A stretch of 35,350 nucleotides of DNA from Betaproteobacteria bacterium SCGC AG-212-J23 (GCA_001644455.1 LSTF01000035.1:1-35350); one strand, 5' to 3'; shown: positions 22,457 to 30,350, numbered from the stretch's first letter. Notes: generated by a model not told the origin, from the letters alone. Translations and numbers: made by a program.

Positions 22457-23037
22457 TCTGGCGCGTACGCAGGGTGCTGACCGGCCACGACGCCGACGGG
22501 CGCTCGACCTTCATTGCCGACGGCCTTGCGCCGAACGTCAAGGAGATGACGCCGACCTTCCCCGGGCTGGCGCTCACCGATCTTTGGGAAACGAAAGGCG
22601 CGCCGGCGTCGAACGCGGGCGACGCCGACGCCGCCGACCGGCCGGTCCACCTCGAGCCGCCGAAGAACGGCACCGTCGTGCGCATCGTCGAGTTTCCGCC
22701 CGACAGCTCGCGGCCCGCGCAGGCCGACGCCCGCGCCGGCTTCAAGGCGATCGGCGCCGGCCACGCGCCGGACCGCAAGTCCACCGATCCGATGATGCAT
22801 CGCACGCAGACGGTGGACTACATCATCGTCCTCAAGGGCGAGATCTACGCGATCATGGATACCGGCGAGAAGCTGCTGAAGGCGGGCGACGTGCTGATCC
22901 AGCGAGGCACCAACCATTCCTGGAGCGTGCGCACCAGCGAGCCGTGCATCGTCGCCGCGATCCTGGTGAATGCAAAAGCATTGGGCTCTTCGAAGAAGAC
23001 TTCGAAAAAGAAATCGGCGAAGAAGAAAAAGAAATGA
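22453..23037 (+). CDS. Cupin-domain protein with lysine-rich tail (1)
   Basis: A 194-residue protein. After an N-terminal strand-rich region (IWRVRRVLTGHDADGRSTF), the cupin barrel spans about 105-172 with MMHRTQTVDYIIVLKGEIYAIMDTGE, AGDVLIQRGTNHSW and PCIVAAILVN. The second His (TNHSW) is clear; the first motif is reduced to H-x-T-x2-V-D-Y. Residues 178-194 are almost all Lys and Ser. Proteins of this type accompany ring-cleavage genes and are annotated as cupins of unknown activity. It is coupled to the dioxygenase by ATGA. The tail could bind nucleic acid or the membrane surface, or be simple low-complexity drift. Confidence 0.85.
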   Translation: MIWRVRRVLTGHDADGRSTFIADGLAPNVKEMTPTFPGLALTDLWETKGAPASNAGDADAADRPVHLEPPKNGTVVRIVEFPPDSSRPAQADARAGFKAIGAGHAPDRKSTDPMMHRTQTVDYIIVLKGEIYAIMDTGEKLLKAGDVLIQRGTNHSWSVRTSEPCIVAAILVNAKALGSSKKTSKKKSAKKKKK

Positions 23038-23068
23038 GGGAGGTTTCCGTTTTCGCCTCCTTCGTTCG

Positions 23069-23962
23069 ATGAAGACCAGAAAAAGAACCCCCCGCTCGCG
23101 TTCCGCTCGCGACCCCCTTGTCAGGGGGTCGAAGCGGTCCATCGGCGTCATCGGCCTGGGCATCATGGGTTCGGCCATGGCGGCAAACCTCGCCAAGGCC
23201 GGCTTCCAGGTCCAGGGCTACGACGTCGTGCCCAACCGGCGCAACGTCGACGCCATTTCGGAGATCGACGCCCCGGTCGTCATCACCTCCCTGCCCAGCG
23301 CCCAGGCGTTGCATGCGGTTGCCCGCGCGCTGCAGCACAAGTGCGTCGTGGTCGAGACGAGCACCCTGCCCATCGAAGAAAAGGAAAAGGCCAGGGCTTT
23401 CTTGAAAAGCAAAGGCGTCGTGCTGCTCGACTGCCCGCTTTCGGGCACCGGCGCGCAGGCGCGCGTCAAGGACCTCGTCGTCTACGCGAGCGGGGACAGG
23501 AAGGGTTTCCTGAAGGCGAAGCCCTACTTTCCCGGCTTCAGCCGCGCGCACTACTACCTCGGCGAGTTCGGCAACGGCTCGAAGATGAAATTCGTCGCCA
23601 ACCTGATGGTGGCGATCCACAACGTCTCCGCCGCGGAGGCATTCGCGCTCGGCATGAAGGCCGGGCTCTCCCCCCAGGCCATCTTCGACGTGCAGGCGAA
23701 CAGCGCCGGCGCCTCGCGCATGTTCCAGGTGCGCGGGCCGATGATGGTCAAGGGCAACTACGACGACGCGACGATGAAGAACGAGGTCTGGCAGAAGGAC
23801 ATGAAGATCATCGGCGAATTCGCCGCCCGGCTGGGCGTGCCGACGCCGTTGTTCGACGCCTCGGCCGAGATCTACAAGGCGGCGATGGCGCAGGGCTACG
23901 CGCTCAAGGACACGGGCGCGGTCTGCGCGGTGATGGAGAAGCTCGCCGGCGTACGGCGCTAG
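23069..23962 (+). CDS. 3-hydroxyisobutyrate dehydrogenase-like NAD(P)-binding enzyme with unusual N-terminus
   Basis: A beta-hydroxyacid dehydrogenase (HIBADH/tartronate-semialdehyde-reductase family). The Rossmann motif GVIGLGIMGSAMAANLAKAGF is followed by VVETSTLPIEEKEKA, the substrate-binding DCPLSGTGAQA, the catalytic-Lys helix GNGSKMKFVANLMVAIHNVSAAEAF (Lys at KFVAN) and a C-terminal KDMKIIGEFAA. Most relatives start within a few residues of the Rossmann strand. Here about 24 basic residues (MKTRKRTPRSRSARDPLVRG...) precede it, encoded by DNA with a perfect palindrome. ATG 23069 is the only canonical start near and has no Shine-Dalgarno. The frame is intact to TAG 23962. Probably functional; the start is uncertain. 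Confidence 0.85.
   Translation: MKTRKRTPRSRSARDPLVRGSKRSIGVIGLGIMGSAMAANLAKAGFQVQGYDVVPNRRNVDAISEIDAPVVITSLPSAQALHAVARALQHKCVVVETSTLPIEEKEKARAFLKSKGVVLLDCPLSGTGAQARVKDLVVYASGDRKGFLKAKPYFPGFSRAHYYLGEFGNGSKMKFVANLMVAIHNVSAAEAFALGMKAGLSPQAIFDVQANSAGASRMFQVRGPMMVKGNYDDATMKNEVWQKDMKIIGEFAARLGVPTPLFDASAEIYKAAMAQGYALKDTGAVCAVMEKLAGVRR
23111..23130. repeat. Perfect GC-rich palindrome (REP-like) inside the 5' end of a gene
   Basis: GACCCCCT, four bases, AGGGGGTC: an 8-bp perfect inverted repeat, preceded by two near-identical copies of CCGCTCGCG (from 23091). It is read in frame as part of the N-terminal extension of the HIBADH-like enzyme. No T-run follows, so it is not an intrinsic terminator. It resembles an intergenic palindromic repeat element that has been absorbed into a coding region; only one copy is seen in this window. 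Confidence 0.5.
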
Positions 23963-24339
23963 AAGCTTTTCAGGACTTTCAGCAGGTCGCCGATCTCGAA
24001 CGGCTTCTGCAGGGTCGCGTCGACGCCCATCAGCTCCGCGCTGGAGAGATAGTCTCGCTTCAGCTTCTGGCCGCCGCCCGACATGACGATGATCCGGGTT
24101 GCCGGGAACTCGCGCTTCACGGTGCCGATCAGCTCGAAACCGTCGCTGTCGGGCATGAAGATGTCGGTGATGACCACGTGCGCGGGGTTCTGCCGCTGCC
24201 GCGCGAGCGCCTCCGTGCCGGTCGTGGCGATCTCCGCCGCATAGCCCTCGAGCTCGAGCGCCAGCTTCAGCGTCAGCCCCAGATCCGGATTGTCGTCGAC
24301 GACCAGAATGTTCGTCGCCATCTGCTCAAAGTTCCGCAT
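23959..24339 (-). CDS. Single-domain response regulator (receiver domain only)
   Basis: A 126-residue receiver domain and nothing else. The acidic pair is Asp15-Asp16 (ILVVDDNPD), the phospho-acceptor Asp59 (VVITDIFMPDSDG), the switch Ser87 (IIVMSGGG) and Lys112 (LQKPFE). No output domain or histidine kinase is nearby, so it is an orphan CheY/Spo0F-like protein whose partner lies elsewhere. ATG 24339 is used because AGAGG lies upstream; ATG 24321 (MATNILVV) is possible. Its stop shares a CTAG with the convergent HIBADH-like gene. It has no visible connection to catabolism. Confidence 0.9.
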   Translation of the reverse strand: MRNFEQMATNILVVDDNPDLGLTLKLALELEGYAAEIATTGTEALARQRQNPAHVVITDIFMPDSDGFELIGTVKREFPATRIIVMSGGGQKLKRDYLSSAELMGVDATLQKPFEIGDLLKVLKSF

Positions 24340-24397
24340 GTAACGAAACCTCTAACCCCCCGGGCTGAATATAACATTCCCCCACCGGAGGACAAAG

Positions 24398-25069
24398 ATG
24401 AATGACTGGCGTGACATCAGGAACTGGAGCCGCGAAGCGATGCTGAAACGGGTGGCGCGTTTCAGAAAACTGAAAGGCTCCGACGGCGGCCTGCCGGACA
24501 GCCCGCTGCCGGAATGCAAACGAAAACTGTTCGCCGTTATCGGCTTCCAGCCGCCCATGAGCGACAGCGACGCGGTGACGTCTCCGGTCGGAGACGACGC
24601 ATCGTCCAAGCCGGCGATCGCGATCGCCGAGGGCTTCAACCTGGGCTACTGTAAGGCGAAACCCGGCAAGGGGCCGCTGATGCACAACCACGACACCAAC
24701 GAGACATTTATCGCAATGACCGGTCGCTGGCGCTGCGAGTGGAACGAGGGCGAGGCGATGGAATACGTCGACCTCGACCCGTACGACGTCATTTCCTTTC
24801 CGGTCGGCGTGGCGCGGCGCTTCATGAACGTCACCTACGACGAGCCCGGCAAGGAGCACCTGCTGATGTTCATTATCGGCGGCGACCAGCCGCAGGCCGA
24901 GTTCACGCCCGCGGCGATGCAGCGCTGCGAAGCGTTCTCCAGAGGACGAGCAGCACGACCAGCGCGGCGAGCAGCAGCGTCGCCGCGCACACCGCGCGCC
25001 ACAGCGGCGCCGGGTGGTCCTGGGCGTAGCGCGAAGCGGCGTACGCGAGCGCGTCCAGCGGGAAGGTAA
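24398..25069 (+). CDS. Cupin-domain protein (2) with read-through C-terminal tail
   Basis: A 223-residue frame. Residues 1-180 look real: a helical N-terminus (WRDIRNWSREAMLKRVARFRKLKG) and a cupin barrel with MHNHDTNETFIAMTGRWRCEWN (metal-type HxH...E motif) and DVISFPVGVARRFMNVTY. After about residue 181 the sequence becomes Arg/Ala/Pro-rich (RGRAARPARRAAASPRTP), typical of an antisense frame, and indeed lies opposite the 3' end of the TDT transporter gene for 167 bases. The ancestral stop was probably lost just past 24940. Shine-Dalgarno GGAGG precedes ATG 24398. Relatives occur near aromatic-degradation genes; the activity is unknown. Confidence 0.78.
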   Translation: MNDWRDIRNWSREAMLKRVARFRKLKGSDGGLPDSPLPECKRKLFAVIGFQPPMSDSDAVTSPVGDDASSKPAIAIAEGFNLGYCKAKPGKGPLMHNHDTNETFIAMTGRWRCEWNEGEAMEYVDLDPYDVISFPVGVARRFMNVTYDEPGKEHLLMFIIGGDQPQAEFTPAAMQRCEAFSRGRAARPARRAAASPRTPRATAAPGGPGRSAKRRTRARPAGR

Positions 25070-25823
25070 AGGCCCACCAGGGCGCACCGAACGGCCAGCG
25101 CAGGAAGCCTCGCGAGATCGCGAGCAGCGCCGCGGCCAGGACAAGCGCGAAGTAGAAAAGGTTCTCCAGAAAGACCATTTCTGGAAACAGCGCGAGCCCG
25201 TTCACGTAGATCAGCGAAGGGGGCACGAGCAGGATGAACCAGGTCGGCCGCAACGCGTCCGGAAGCGGCGGCCCGACGATCGCGCGGTAGAAAAGCAGCG
25301 CCATCAGGATCGGCGCCACCGTCGCCGACACGCCGAACGTGAAGTGCGACGCCTCGCTCAGGCCGAGCAGCAGTCCCGGCCCTGGCAGGACGATGCCGCC
25401 GACGAGGATGATCAGCCAGCCGGGGTTGATCTGCCCGAGCTCGACGCCGCCCGAGAGGAGCCGCAGCAGCGCCCATCCCTGGAGCAGCGTGAGGAGAACG
25501 AACGAGAGCCACCACAGCCACACCCCGGCGTCGTGCCAGTACGAGCCGATGCCGCCGGCGACGAGCGACATGCCGACCGGCAGCGCGCCGCAGAAGCCCA
25601 TCGTCAGGGGATTGGCGAAATCTGCCTTTATCTCTTCGACGCCCTTCAGGAAATACAGGATGAGGAGAACCACCAGCGCGATCGCGCCGAGGAAGATCCA
25701 GGGCTCGGTCAGGTAGGCCGGCGCGCGAACCACGCCCGGCCAGACCGTCGCCACGCTGCGCGCCGTGAGACCGAGGCCGGCCAAGCCCATTACAGCGCCA
25801 TAGAAGCCGACATGGATCTTCAT
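24903..25823 (-). CDS. TDT-family (SLAC1/TehA-like) membrane transporter
   Basis: A 306-residue membrane protein with about nine or ten hydrophobic helices. FANPLTMGFCGALPVGMSLVAGGIG near 69-93 matches the tellurite-resistance/dicarboxylate (TDT) family signature, and helices continue with FTFGVSATVAPILMALLFYRAI and PPSLIYVNGLALF. The family includes anion channels, malate and sulfite permeases and TehA. ATG 25823 overlaps the livF stop as ATGA, so it is part of the transporter operon. It may pass an organic acid or inorganic anion linked to the imported compound. Family assignment is fairly secure; the transported ion is unknown. The 3' end overlaps the cupin frame. Confidence 0.8.
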   Translation of the reverse strand: MKIHVGFYGAVMGLAGLGLTARSVATVWPGVVRAPAYLTEPWIFLGAIALVVLLILYFLKGVEEIKADFANPLTMGFCGALPVGMSLVAGGIGSYWHDAGVWLWWLSFVLLTLLQGWALLRLLSGGVELGQINPGWLIILVGGIVLPGPGLLLGLSEASHFTFGVSATVAPILMALLFYRAIVGPPLPDALRPTWFILLVPPSLIYVNGLALFPEMVFLENLFYFALVLAAALLAISRGFLRWPFGAPWWAFTFPLDALAYAASRYAQDHPAPLWRAVCAATLLLAALVVLLVLWRTLRSAASPRA

Positions 25824-26536
25824 GTGCCTAGGTAGTAGCTCTTGACCAGCTCGTTCTGCTCGAGCGCTTTCACGTCGCCCTGGAAGCGGATCTCGCCGTG
25901 GACGATGATGTAGCCGCGGTCGGCGATGCGGATCGCCTGGTGGAAGTTCTGCTCCGCCATCAGCACCGTCAGGCCGTACTTTTCCTTGAGCTCCTTGATC
26001 TTGGTGATGGTGTGCGATACCAGGATCGGCGCAAGGCCCACCGAAGGCTCGTCGACCAGCAGCAGCTTCGGCGCCGACATCAGCGCGCGGGCGATGGCGA
26101 GCATCTGCTGCTGCCCGCCCGACATCGAGCCGGCGAGCTGGCGCCGCCGCTCCTTCAGCACCGGGAACGCCTCGTAGGAGAAGTCGAGGTTGCTCTTGAT
26201 CTCCTTCCGGGCGAGCGGCCGAAACGCGCCCAGGAGAAGGTTTTCCTCGACCGTGAGCTTCGGGAAAAGACGACGACCCTCGGGGACCATGGCGACACCG
26301 AGGTTCACGATCTCCTCCGTCGACAGCTTCGTCAGGTCGACCCCGGAGAGCGTAATGCTGCCCTGTGTGGGACGAACCATTCCCATGACGCACTTCATGA
26401 GCGTGCTCTTGCCGTTGCCGTTGGTGCCGAGCAGCGCGACCGTTTCCTTTTCGTTGATGGAAAGAGAAATCCCGTGCAGCGCCCGGACCGCGCCGTAGCC
26501 GGCGTCGATTCCCTCGATCTTCAGCTCAAGCGCCAA
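25820..26536 (-). CDS. livF: ABC transporter ATP-binding protein LivF (system 2)
   Basis: A 238-residue LivF-type ATPase. Walker A GTNGNGKST is at 37-45, the signature is MSGGQQQMLAIARALM, Walker B KLLLVDEPSVGLAP, and the switch MAEQNFHQA. The start is TTG 26536 (LALELKIEGIDAGYG), within the TACCTTGGC that encodes the final Tyr-Leu-Gly of LivG, with AGAAGG upstream; no ATG or GTG lies close by. The overlap with livG is 11 bases. It forms the second ATPase of the transporter encoded by 26526-29043. Confidence 0.92.
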   Translation of the reverse strand: MALELKIEGIDAGYGAVRALHGISLSINEKETVALLGTNGNGKSTLMKCVMGMVRPTQGSITLSGVDLTKLSTEEIVNLGVAMVPEGRRLFPKLTVEENLLLGAFRPLARKEIKSNLDFSYEAFPVLKERRRQLAGSMSGGQQQMLAIARALMSAPKLLLVDEPSVGLAPILVSHTITKIKELKEKYGLTVLMAEQNFHQAIRIADRGYIIVHGEIRFQGDVKALEQNELVKSYYLGT

Positions 26537-27245
26537 GGTAGGCCTTCTGCACGTCGGGGTTCTCGACGATCGACGCCGGCGTGCCCTCGCAGATGATCTT
26601 GCCGGCATCGAGGCAGACGACGCGCTGCGAGAAGCGCATCACCGCCTGCATGATGTGCTCGATCATGATGATCGTTATGCCTTTTGCATTCAATTCAAAA
26701 AGTATTTCCAATACTTCGTCGACCTCGTTCCCGGCCAGTCCAGCCATCGCCTCGTCGGAGATGAGCAGGCGCGGCTTCGCCGCCATCGCGCGCGCCAGCT
26801 CCAGCTTGCGCAGCTCGACCTGCGAGAGCTGGCTCGCCCGCACCTGCGCCTTGTCGGCGAGCCCCATGCTCTTCAGGATTTCCATCGCCATCGTCTCGCC
26901 CTCGCTGTCCTTGAGGTGCAGCACGTAGGCCGAAGGCACCAGCAGGTTCTCCAGCACCGACATGGTGGTGAACGGTCGCGGCACCTGGAAGCTGCGCGCG
27001 ATGCCGAGCCGCGTCCGCTGGTAGGCCGCCAGCCCGCTGATCTCTTTCTGAGCGAAGACTATTTTTCCGGATTCGTTGCGCAGCAGGCCGGAGATGCAGT
27101 TGATCAGCGTCGTCTTGCCCGAGCCGTTCGGCCCGATCAGGCCGAAGCGCTCGCCCTGGGCGATGTCGAGGCTCACCCCGGCCAGCGCAGTGAAGCCGCC
27201 GAAGTGCTTCGAGACGCCGCTTACCTGGAGGAGCTTTTCAGCCAT
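26526..27245 (-). CDS. livG: ABC transporter ATP-binding protein LivG (system 2)
   Basis: A 239-residue LivG-type ATPase. Walker A GPNGSGKTT is at 38-46, then Q-loop RSFQVPRPF and Walker B RLLISDEAMAGL. The signature is degenerate (SQVELRKLELARAM instead of LSYGxQRxLEIARAL), and DEA replaces DEP, as in the LivG half of the system-1 fusion; catalytic Glu is kept. ATG 27245 overlaps livM by 25 bases. The C-terminal KAYLGA is the conserved LivG ending and contains the start codon of livF. Confidence 0.92.
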   Translation of the reverse strand: MAEKLLQVSGVSKHFGGFTALAGVSLDIAQGERFGLIGPNGSGKTTLINCISGLLRNESGKIVFAQKEISGLAAYQRTRLGIARSFQVPRPFTTMSVLENLLVPSAYVLHLKDSEGETMAMEILKSMGLADKAQVRASQLSQVELRKLELARAMAAKPRLLISDEAMAGLAGNEVDEVLEILFELNAKGITIIMIEHIMQAVMRFSQRVVCLDAGKIICEGTPASIVENPDVQKAYLGA

Positions 27246-28156
27246 CGCTTGAACAGTCCGAGGATGCCGTCGGGCGCGAGCACGACGAAGAGCACGAGCA
27301 GCACGCCGACCACCAGCACGTTCATCTCGCCGGAGATGGTCACCGTCACGATCTGCTGCAGGGAGGCGAGCACGATGGCGCCGATCACCGGCCCCAGCCA
27401 GTGGATGGTGCCGCCGATCATCGGTGCGGCGAGCGCGCCGATGGCGTAGTTCAGGCTGAAGGTCGACGCCGGCTCGATGAAGCTGAGGTACATCGGCATC
27501 GGCGCGCCGGCCGCGCCCATCAGGCCGCCCGAGACGACGCAGGCGATCAGCTTCAGCTTCAGGGTCGGCACGCCGTTCGCCTCGGCCGCCTCCTCCGAGT
27601 CGCGCACCGCGCGCAGGCCGCGGCCGACCCACGAGGTCTGGATGTAGCGCGCGATGCCGACCGCGGCGATCGCCATGACGGTCATGACGAAGAACAGCAT
27701 GCGCGCGTAGGTCGCGAACGGCGCCATCACCTCCGGCCGCTGCAGCTGCAGGCCGGTCGCGCCGCCGACGTAGCGCCAGTTGATCATCAGCGTTTCCATG
27801 ATGAACACCACGGCGACGGTGGCGATGGCGAAGAAGATGCCGCGCAGGCGCAAGGTCATGACGCCGACGCCGAAGCCGAGCGCCGCGCCCATCGCCGTGC
27901 CGGCGGCGATCTGCACCACCAGCGGCGCGCCCAGCGCCTGGAAGAGCACCACCGCGGCGTAGGCGCCGGAGCCAAAGAACGCCGGTGTGCCGAAGTTCAC
28001 GTAGCCCGCGTAGCCGCCGAGGATGTTCCACGCCGTCGCCAGCACGATGTAGGTGATGACGACGTACGCCGCGAAAAAGAAGTACTCGTTGACGCCGCTC
28101 ACGGCCAGTGCGCCGGCGGCGATGGCGAGCAGCAGCGCGCCGATCCAGAATCTCAT
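27221..28156 (-). CDS. livM: ABC transporter permease LivM (system 2)
   Basis: A 311-residue permease of the LivM family with roughly nine to ten hydrophobic helices. YIVLATAWNILGGYAGYVNFGTPAFFGSGAYAA near 36-68 and GGTIHWLGPVIGAIVLASLQQ are family hallmarks, and APDGILGLFKRWLKSS is the usual basic C-terminus. ATG 28156 overlaps the livH stop as ATGA. It partners LivH at 28153-29043. Confidence 0.93.
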   Translation of the reverse strand: MRFWIGALLLAIAAGALAVSGVNEYFFFAAYVVITYIVLATAWNILGGYAGYVNFGTPAFFGSGAYAAVVLFQALGAPLVVQIAAGTAMGAALGFGVGVMTLRLRGIFFAIATVAVVFIMETLMINWRYVGGATGLQLQRPEVMAPFATYARMLFFVMTVMAIAAVGIARYIQTSWVGRGLRAVRDSEEAAEANGVPTLKLKLIACVVSGGLMGAAGAPMPMYLSFIEPASTFSLNYAIGALAAPMIGGTIHWLGPVIGAIVLASLQQIVTVTISGEMNVLVVGVLLVLFVVLAPDGILGLFKRWLKSSSR

Positions 28157-29043
28157 CGGCCGAACAGGCCTTGCGGCCTCACACTGAGCACGATCAGCAG
28201 CAGGCTGAAGGCCACTGCCGGCGCCCACGAGGCGCCGAGGTCGGGATGCATGAGCACGATGGATTCGGCGATTCCCAGGATCAGGCCCGCTGCGAGCGTG
28301 CCCGTCATGCTCCCGAGCCCGGCCAGCACCACCACGCAGAACGTGCGGCCGATGTAGACCCTGTCCATCGCCGGCTCGACCGGGCCGACGATGATCAGCA
28401 TCGCGCCGGCCAGCGCGGAGACGCCGGTGGCGATGCCGAAGGCCCACTGCTTGATGCGCACCGGGTTCGCGCCCATCAGGCGCAGCGCCGCCTCGTCCTG
28501 GGCCACGGCCTTGATCGCCCGGCCGGTAAAGGTCTTCGACAGGTACAAGGTGAGCGCAAAGGTCAGGACCAGTGCGACGCCGAACGCAACCAGCATCCGG
28601 TACGGGAAGCGATATTCGCCGAGCTCGAGGCTGCTGCCGATGTACTCGGCCTGCACCGAGCGCTGGTCGACGCCGAAGATGAGGATCAGGCCGACCTCGA
28701 TGATGAAGGCGACGCCGAAGAAGAACGCCAGGCCGCGCACGCCCGCCTCCGTCCCTCGTTTCTCGAACGACGCATGGTAGAAGCGGTAGAGCAGCACGCC
28801 GACGACAAAGAACAGGGGCATCAGCAGCACGCCGGCGACGATCGGATCGAGTCCCCGGTCCCAGAGCGCCCAGGTGCAGTAGGAGCCGACGATCATCACC
28901 GCGGGGTGGGCGACGTTCGGCACGTCGAGCAGGCCGAAGGAAACCGACAGGCCAATGCTCACCGCGGCATAGAAGCAGCCCAGCAGGATGCCGAACATCA
29001 CCGCCTCAAACCACAGCTCCGAAGGAAGCCCCAGGATCGTCAT
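28153..29043 (-). CDS. livH: ABC transporter permease LivH (system 2)
   Basis: A 296-residue LivH-type permease. ILLGCFYAAVSIGLSVSFGLLDVPNVAHPAVMIVGSY (about 19-55) and VVLAGLGSMTGTLAAGLILG mark the family. The start ATG 29043 follows directly on a T-rich run with no Shine-Dalgarno, because the preceding 30 bases form an intrinsic terminator-like hairpin. Expression of livH and everything downstream therefore probably depends on read-through. System 2 comprises this gene, livM, livG, livF and the binding protein at 29097. Confidence 0.92.
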   Translation of the reverse strand: MTILGLPSELWFEAVMFGILLGCFYAAVSIGLSVSFGLLDVPNVAHPAVMIVGSYCTWALWDRGLDPIVAGVLLMPLFFVVGVLLYRFYHASFEKRGTEAGVRGLAFFFGVAFIIEVGLILIFGVDQRSVQAEYIGSSLELGEYRFPYRMLVAFGVALVLTFALTLYLSKTFTGRAIKAVAQDEAALRLMGANPVRIKQWAFGIATGVSALAGAMLIIVGPVEPAMDRVYIGRTFCVVVLAGLGSMTGTLAAGLILGIAESIVLMHPDLGASWAPAVAFSLLLIVLSVRPQGLFGR

Positions 29044-29047
29044 GTTC

Positions 29048-29077
29048 AAAAAAACGGCGCGGGGGTTCCGCGCCGTT
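29048..29077 (-). terminator. Intrinsic terminator/attenuator between binding-protein gene and livH
   Basis: On the minus strand a perfect 10-bp stem (AACGGCGCGG pairing with CCGCGCCGTT, five-base loop) is followed by seven T residues (29054-29048), five bases before the livH ATG. It lies after the binding-protein stop at 29097. This is a textbook rho-independent terminator located inside an operon, which would give more binding protein than permease. Confidence 0.85.
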
Positions 29078-29096
29078 GGTTTGGGTTGATGAGCGC

Positions 29097-30350
29097 CTAT
29101 TTCGCCTTGCGCGCCTTGTCGTAGGGCGTGATCACGTCGCCCGTCTTGTACGCGTCCGGATAGACCACGACCTGCTTGCCGATCTGCCGGAACTGCTCGA
29201 CGTCCTTGTCGGCGATGCCGCGGAACTGCGCCTGCACCACGCGCGCCTGCGCCCACTCGCCGTCCTTGCCGAACTTGATCGGGCCGACGATGGTGCGCAT
29301 CTCGCTCTTGCGCAGGTAGGCGGCGATCTTCGCGTCCTCGATGCTGTTCGCGCCGTTCACCGCCTGCTCGAGCATCTGGCCGATGGCGTAGTTGAACGGC
29401 GGCAGGTAGAAGCCCAGCGGGTCGACCTTGGCTTCCTTGGCGCGCGCGCTGTAGCGCTTGAGGAAGTCCTCGATGCCCGGGTACTTGATGCCCGGCACGT
29501 AGGAGTTGTAGTTCATCACGCCGTTCAGCAGGCTGCCGAGCGAAGCCATGATCGGCGTGAACTGCAGGCCGACCATGCCGCCGCCGAAGATCTGCACCTG
29601 CGGGCCGAGGCCGATCTCGTTCACCGCGCGCACGATGGCGACCGAGTCGTTCGGGTAGGACATGACGAACACCATCTCCGGCTTGGCGGCGCGGATGGCG
29701 CGGATCAGCGACGAGAAGTCGGTGGTCGTCGGCGGGTAGTTCTGGTCGTATACCGACTTGATGCCGGCCTTCTTCGCCAGGGTGCGCGCGCCGTTCGCCA
29801 GGTTCTGCGCGAAGTCGTTGTCGGCGGCGAGGATGGCGACGCTCTTCGCGCCCGCCTTCTGCCCGGCGCGGAAGAAGCCGTCGGACCAGCTCGAGGCGTC
29901 GTTCCACGGCGAGTTGTTGAACCACATGTCGTGCTGCACCTTCGCGTTCACCTGGAACGAGAAGTTGCCCATCAGGAGCTTCTTGCGCTCCTTGACGAGC
30001 GGCATGATCGGCGCGGTCGGCACGGTGCCGTAGGGCGCGATCAGCAGGTCGACCTTGTCGACGTCGAGCAGCTTGGTGTAGATCCCCGGGGTGTTGGCCG
30101 GGTTGGTCTGGTCGTCGTAGACGATGAACTCGACGCGCTTGCCGAGCAGGCCGCCGCGCACGTTCACCTCGTCGACCCACATGCGCAGCGCGAGCAGCGC
30201 CGCCTGGCCGCCGGCGCCGAGCGCGCCGGTCTGCGGCATGCTCATGCCGATCTTCACCGTGCCGGCTTGCGCGATCGCAAACCGCGGCAGCGCCGAAGCG
30301 GCGGCAATCGCTGCGCCGGCCTTCAATGCATTGCGTCTGGACTGCTTCAT
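29097..30350 (-). CDS. ABC transporter substrate-binding protein, Peripla_BP_6 type (system 2)
   Basis: A 417-residue periplasmic binding protein. MKQSRRNALKAGAAIAAASALPRFAIAQ is a Tat-like signal (SRRNALK). The mature part begins TVKIGMSMPQTGALGAGG, and VNVRGGLLGKRVEFIVYDDQTNP is the LivJ-like signature. Shine-Dalgarno GGAGGAGGAAA lies within the end of the amidohydrolase gene, where it encodes the Arg-Arg-Arg-Lys of that protein's tail; ATG 30350 overlaps its stop (ATGA). An intrinsic terminator follows. The ligand is unknown; its amidohydrolase neighbour suggests a carboxylated aromatic compound. Confidence 0.92.
   Translation of the reverse strand: MKQSRRNALKAGAAIAAASALPRFAIAQAGTVKIGMSMPQTGALGAGGQAALLALRMWVDEVNVRGGLLGKRVEFIVYDDQTNPANTPGIYTKLLDVDKVDLLIAPYGTVPTAPIMPLVKERKKLLMGNFSFQVNAKVQHDMWFNNSPWNDASSWSDGFFRAGQKAGAKSVAILAADNDFAQNLANGARTLAKKAGIKSVYDQNYPPTTTDFSSLIRAIRAAKPEMVFVMSYPNDSVAIVRAVNEIGLGPQVQIFGGGMVGLQFTPIMASLGSLLNGVMNYNSYVPGIKYPGIEDFLKRYSARAKEAKVDPLGFYLPPFNYAIGQMLEQAVNGANSIEDAKIAAYLRKSEMRTIVGPIKFGKDGEWAQARVVQAQFRGIADKDVEQFRQIGKQVVVYPDAYKTGDVITPYDKARKAK

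Noticed and set aside
22970-23068. Upstream start extending the HIBADH-like enzyme into the cupin gene
   Set aside because: The extension is an Arg/Lys-rich off-frame reading of the cupin's lysine tail.
23111-23130. Palindrome as an intrinsic terminator
   Set aside because: No T-run follows on either strand and it lies inside an intact reading frame.
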